Source: Anaerococcus vaginimassiliensis (lineage in GTDB: Bacteria; Bacillota; Clostridia; Tissierellales; Peptoniphilaceae). Taken from it: a DNA stretch of 64,000 bases. The stretch is taken from NCBI RefSeq assembly GCF_900626155.1, contig NZ_LR130844.1:1674758-1738757 (forward strand), read 5' to 3'. Under the pieces are notes generated by a model, which did not search any database, was not told where the DNA came from, and saw only the letters and a program-made list of their open reading frames with translations. Shown here one piece after another: positions 62,591 through 64,000 of the stretch. The position numbers were made by a program, and so were the translations under genes. Position 1 is the first letter of the stretch. Each line of letters opens with the position of its first letter.

Positions 62591-64000
62591 TTTCATCACC
62601 CCTTACATTGGCATCAACCATTTCCTTATAAAGCTCTGATGACTTTAATAGTTCTTTATGATTTCCATAAGAATCCAATTTACCATCTTTAATAACAAAT
62701 ATCCTATCTGCATCAACAATTGTCTTTAACCTATGAGCAATTATGATTAAAGTTTTACCCTTAACTAGATTTGCCAAGGCGTTTTGTATGAGAGCTTCAT
62801 TTTCAGGATCTATATAAGAAGTTGCTTCATCTAAAATTACGATTGGTGCATTTTTTAGCATGGCACGAGCAATAGATATTCTTTGTCTTTCTCCTCCAGA
62901 TAGATGACCTCCACCTTCGCCAACTCTTGTATCATAACCATTAGATAGATTCATAATAAAATCATGGCAGGCAGATTTTTTACATACATCTATAATTTCT
63001 TCGTCAGAGGCATTCTTATTTCCAAGCCTAATATTTTCCTTTATAGTCATATCAAAGAGGAAATTGTCTTGGGATACAAAAGAAATAAGTGAAGACAAGT
63101 TTTCGAGCGACACATCTTTTGTTTCTACTCCGCCAATTTTAATAGATCCCTTATCTACATTCCAAAATCCAGCAATAAGTTTTGCTATTGTGGACTTGCC
63201 TGACCCAGAAGGACCAACGAGGGCTGAAACATTAGATTCTTTTATTTCCATAGAAAGATTATCAATAACTTTCTTTTTCCCATCGTAAGAAAAGTCTACG
63301 TCTTGAAGTTCTATATTATAGGATTCTATTTTTTCTCCCTTGTCAACATTTTCTAACTCTCTTGAATTTAAAATTTTTCCTATTTCAGAAGTTATAGTTG
63401 ATATTCTTGACATGTCGTCCATATAGTTCATGATTTTTAAAATGCTAGAAACCGTAGCAAAGGATAAGACGATTAAGGTAATTAAATTTCCTAAATCAAT
63501 ACTTCCATTTATATAAAATAAAATCCCAAAGGGTATGATGGTAATAATTCCCATAGGAGAAAGTAATCTACCTATGGCAACCCTATTCATAGATTCACCC
63601 ATCCAGTTATAATAAAAGCTTGCATTGTCATAAACTGCATCAGTGTATTTTTTATAAGATGATTCGCTTTGATTAAAGGTCTTGATTACTTCAATACCGT
63701 TTATATACTCGACAATAGAATTATTCATGTGTTGACCAATAGCAACTGACTTTCCAAACATTTCCTTATAATGAGCATTCATAACAGACATCATGGTAGC
63801 CATTCCTACCACAAATGGAATTAGTGATAATAAAGTTAAACGCCAATCTAGTGTAAACATGTAAATAAACAATAGAATAGGTCCTACTAAATTTGCCGTA
63901 AATTCTGGCACTAAGTGGGCAAGGGATGTTTCCATAGAATCAACTTGCTCAACTATAATATTTTTTAATTCTCCAGATGATCTTGATAGTACATCTCCCA
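62583..64000 (-). CDS. ABC transporter half (permease-ATPase), first of pair, runs off right edge
   Basis: The frame is open to base 64000 (GDVLSRSSGELKNI upstream of the first visible Met), so the start and first membrane helices lie outside the window. Visible are part of the membrane domain, then Walker A VGPSGSGKSTIAKLI, signature HLSGGERQRISIARA, Walker B PIVILDEATSYIDPE and IAHRLKTIV. Both halves keep full ATPase motifs, so two active ATP sites are expected. Substrate unknown. Confidence 0.9.
   Translation of the reverse strand, partial: GDVLSRSSGELKNIIVEQVDSMETSLAHLVPEFTANLVGPILLFIYMFTLDWRLTLLSLIPFVVGMATMMSVMNAHYKEMFGKSVAIGQHMNNSIVEYINGIEVIKTFNQSESSYKKYTDAVYDNASFYYNWMGESMNRVAIGRLLSPMGIITIIPFGILFYINGSIDLGNLITLIVLSFATVSSILKIMNYMDDMSRISTITSEIGKILNSRELENVDKGEKIESYNIELQDVDFSYDGKKKVIDNLSMEIKESNVSALVGPSGSGKSTIAKLIAGFWNVDKGSIKIGGVETKDVSLENLSSLISFVSQDNFLFDMTIKENIRLGNKNASDEEIIDVCKKSACHDFIMNLSNGYDTRVGEGGGHLSGGERQRISIARAMLKNAPIVILDEATSYIDPENEALIQNALANLVKGKTLIIIAHRLKTIVDADRIFVIKDGKLDSYGNHKELLKSSELYKEMVDANVRGDENA

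Overview
This AT-rich window reads as a chromosomal segment of a low-GC Gram-positive anaerobe. My best guess is Peptoniphilaceae/Tissierellia, for example Anaerococcus. The guess rests on the rapZ-whiA-dnaE-pfkA-pyk and rnc-smc-def-fmt-rsmB-rlmN-stp-prkC-rsgA-rpe gene orders, the zinc-type L28 and L32 proteins, and the codon use. No database search was possible, so the species is inference.

Layout. (1) 1-9.4 kb: early half of a prophage or related integrated element. A minus-strand replication module runs out of the left edge (primase-polymerase start, DUF4406-like protein, family A DNA polymerase, DUF2815, DUF2800, RRP5-like protein, sigma-like activator). It faces a plus-strand XRE repressor and ImmA-type protease with a clear promoter and operator. 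The DNA polymerase carries a 309-residue intein in motif B. An HNH endonuclease gene lies inside the intein DNA in the +1 frame, with its own ribosome binding site; this is the most striking object in the window. (2) 9.6-46.1 kb: conserved housekeeping genes, nearly all on the minus strand. They cover glycolysis, DNA Pol III alpha, cell-wall and phospholipid synthesis, RNA modification, formylation and deformylation, the Stk/Stp pair, SMC, ribosomal proteins, acetate kinase, catalase, a type IV pilus or competence-pseudopilus cluster, frr-pyrH and a MATE exporter. smc has no ATG, GTG or TTG start before its Walker A motif and seems to start at ATT. (3) 46.2-48.6 kb: phage debris. A MuF-type head protein with a C-terminal toxin-like domain is broken by an in-frame TGA. 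It is followed by a likely immunity gene and small cassettes separated by a duplicated 55-bp terminator unit. (4) 48.58-48.92 kb: a six-repeat type I-E-like CRISPR array with no cas genes in the window. (5) 49-60.7 kb: accessory genes. These are an autoregulated DUF5986-like plus XRE/ImmA pair, three overlapping large serine recombinases, a sigma-like protein, a probable phage-type transcription regulator, and an XRE-ImmA-membrane protein-RhuM operon. (6) 60.7-64 kb: two ABC exporter-type half-transporters followed at once by a frameshifted, truncated homologue of the sigma-like gene at 56.7 kb. This marks the edge of a second decayed mobile element; the outer ABC gene runs off the right edge.

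The accessory DNA at both ends is a stack of element insertions. Three separate XRE plus ImmA/IrrE modules occur (7.7, 49.0 and 58.1 kb). I found no rRNA, tRNA or riboswitch that I could support.
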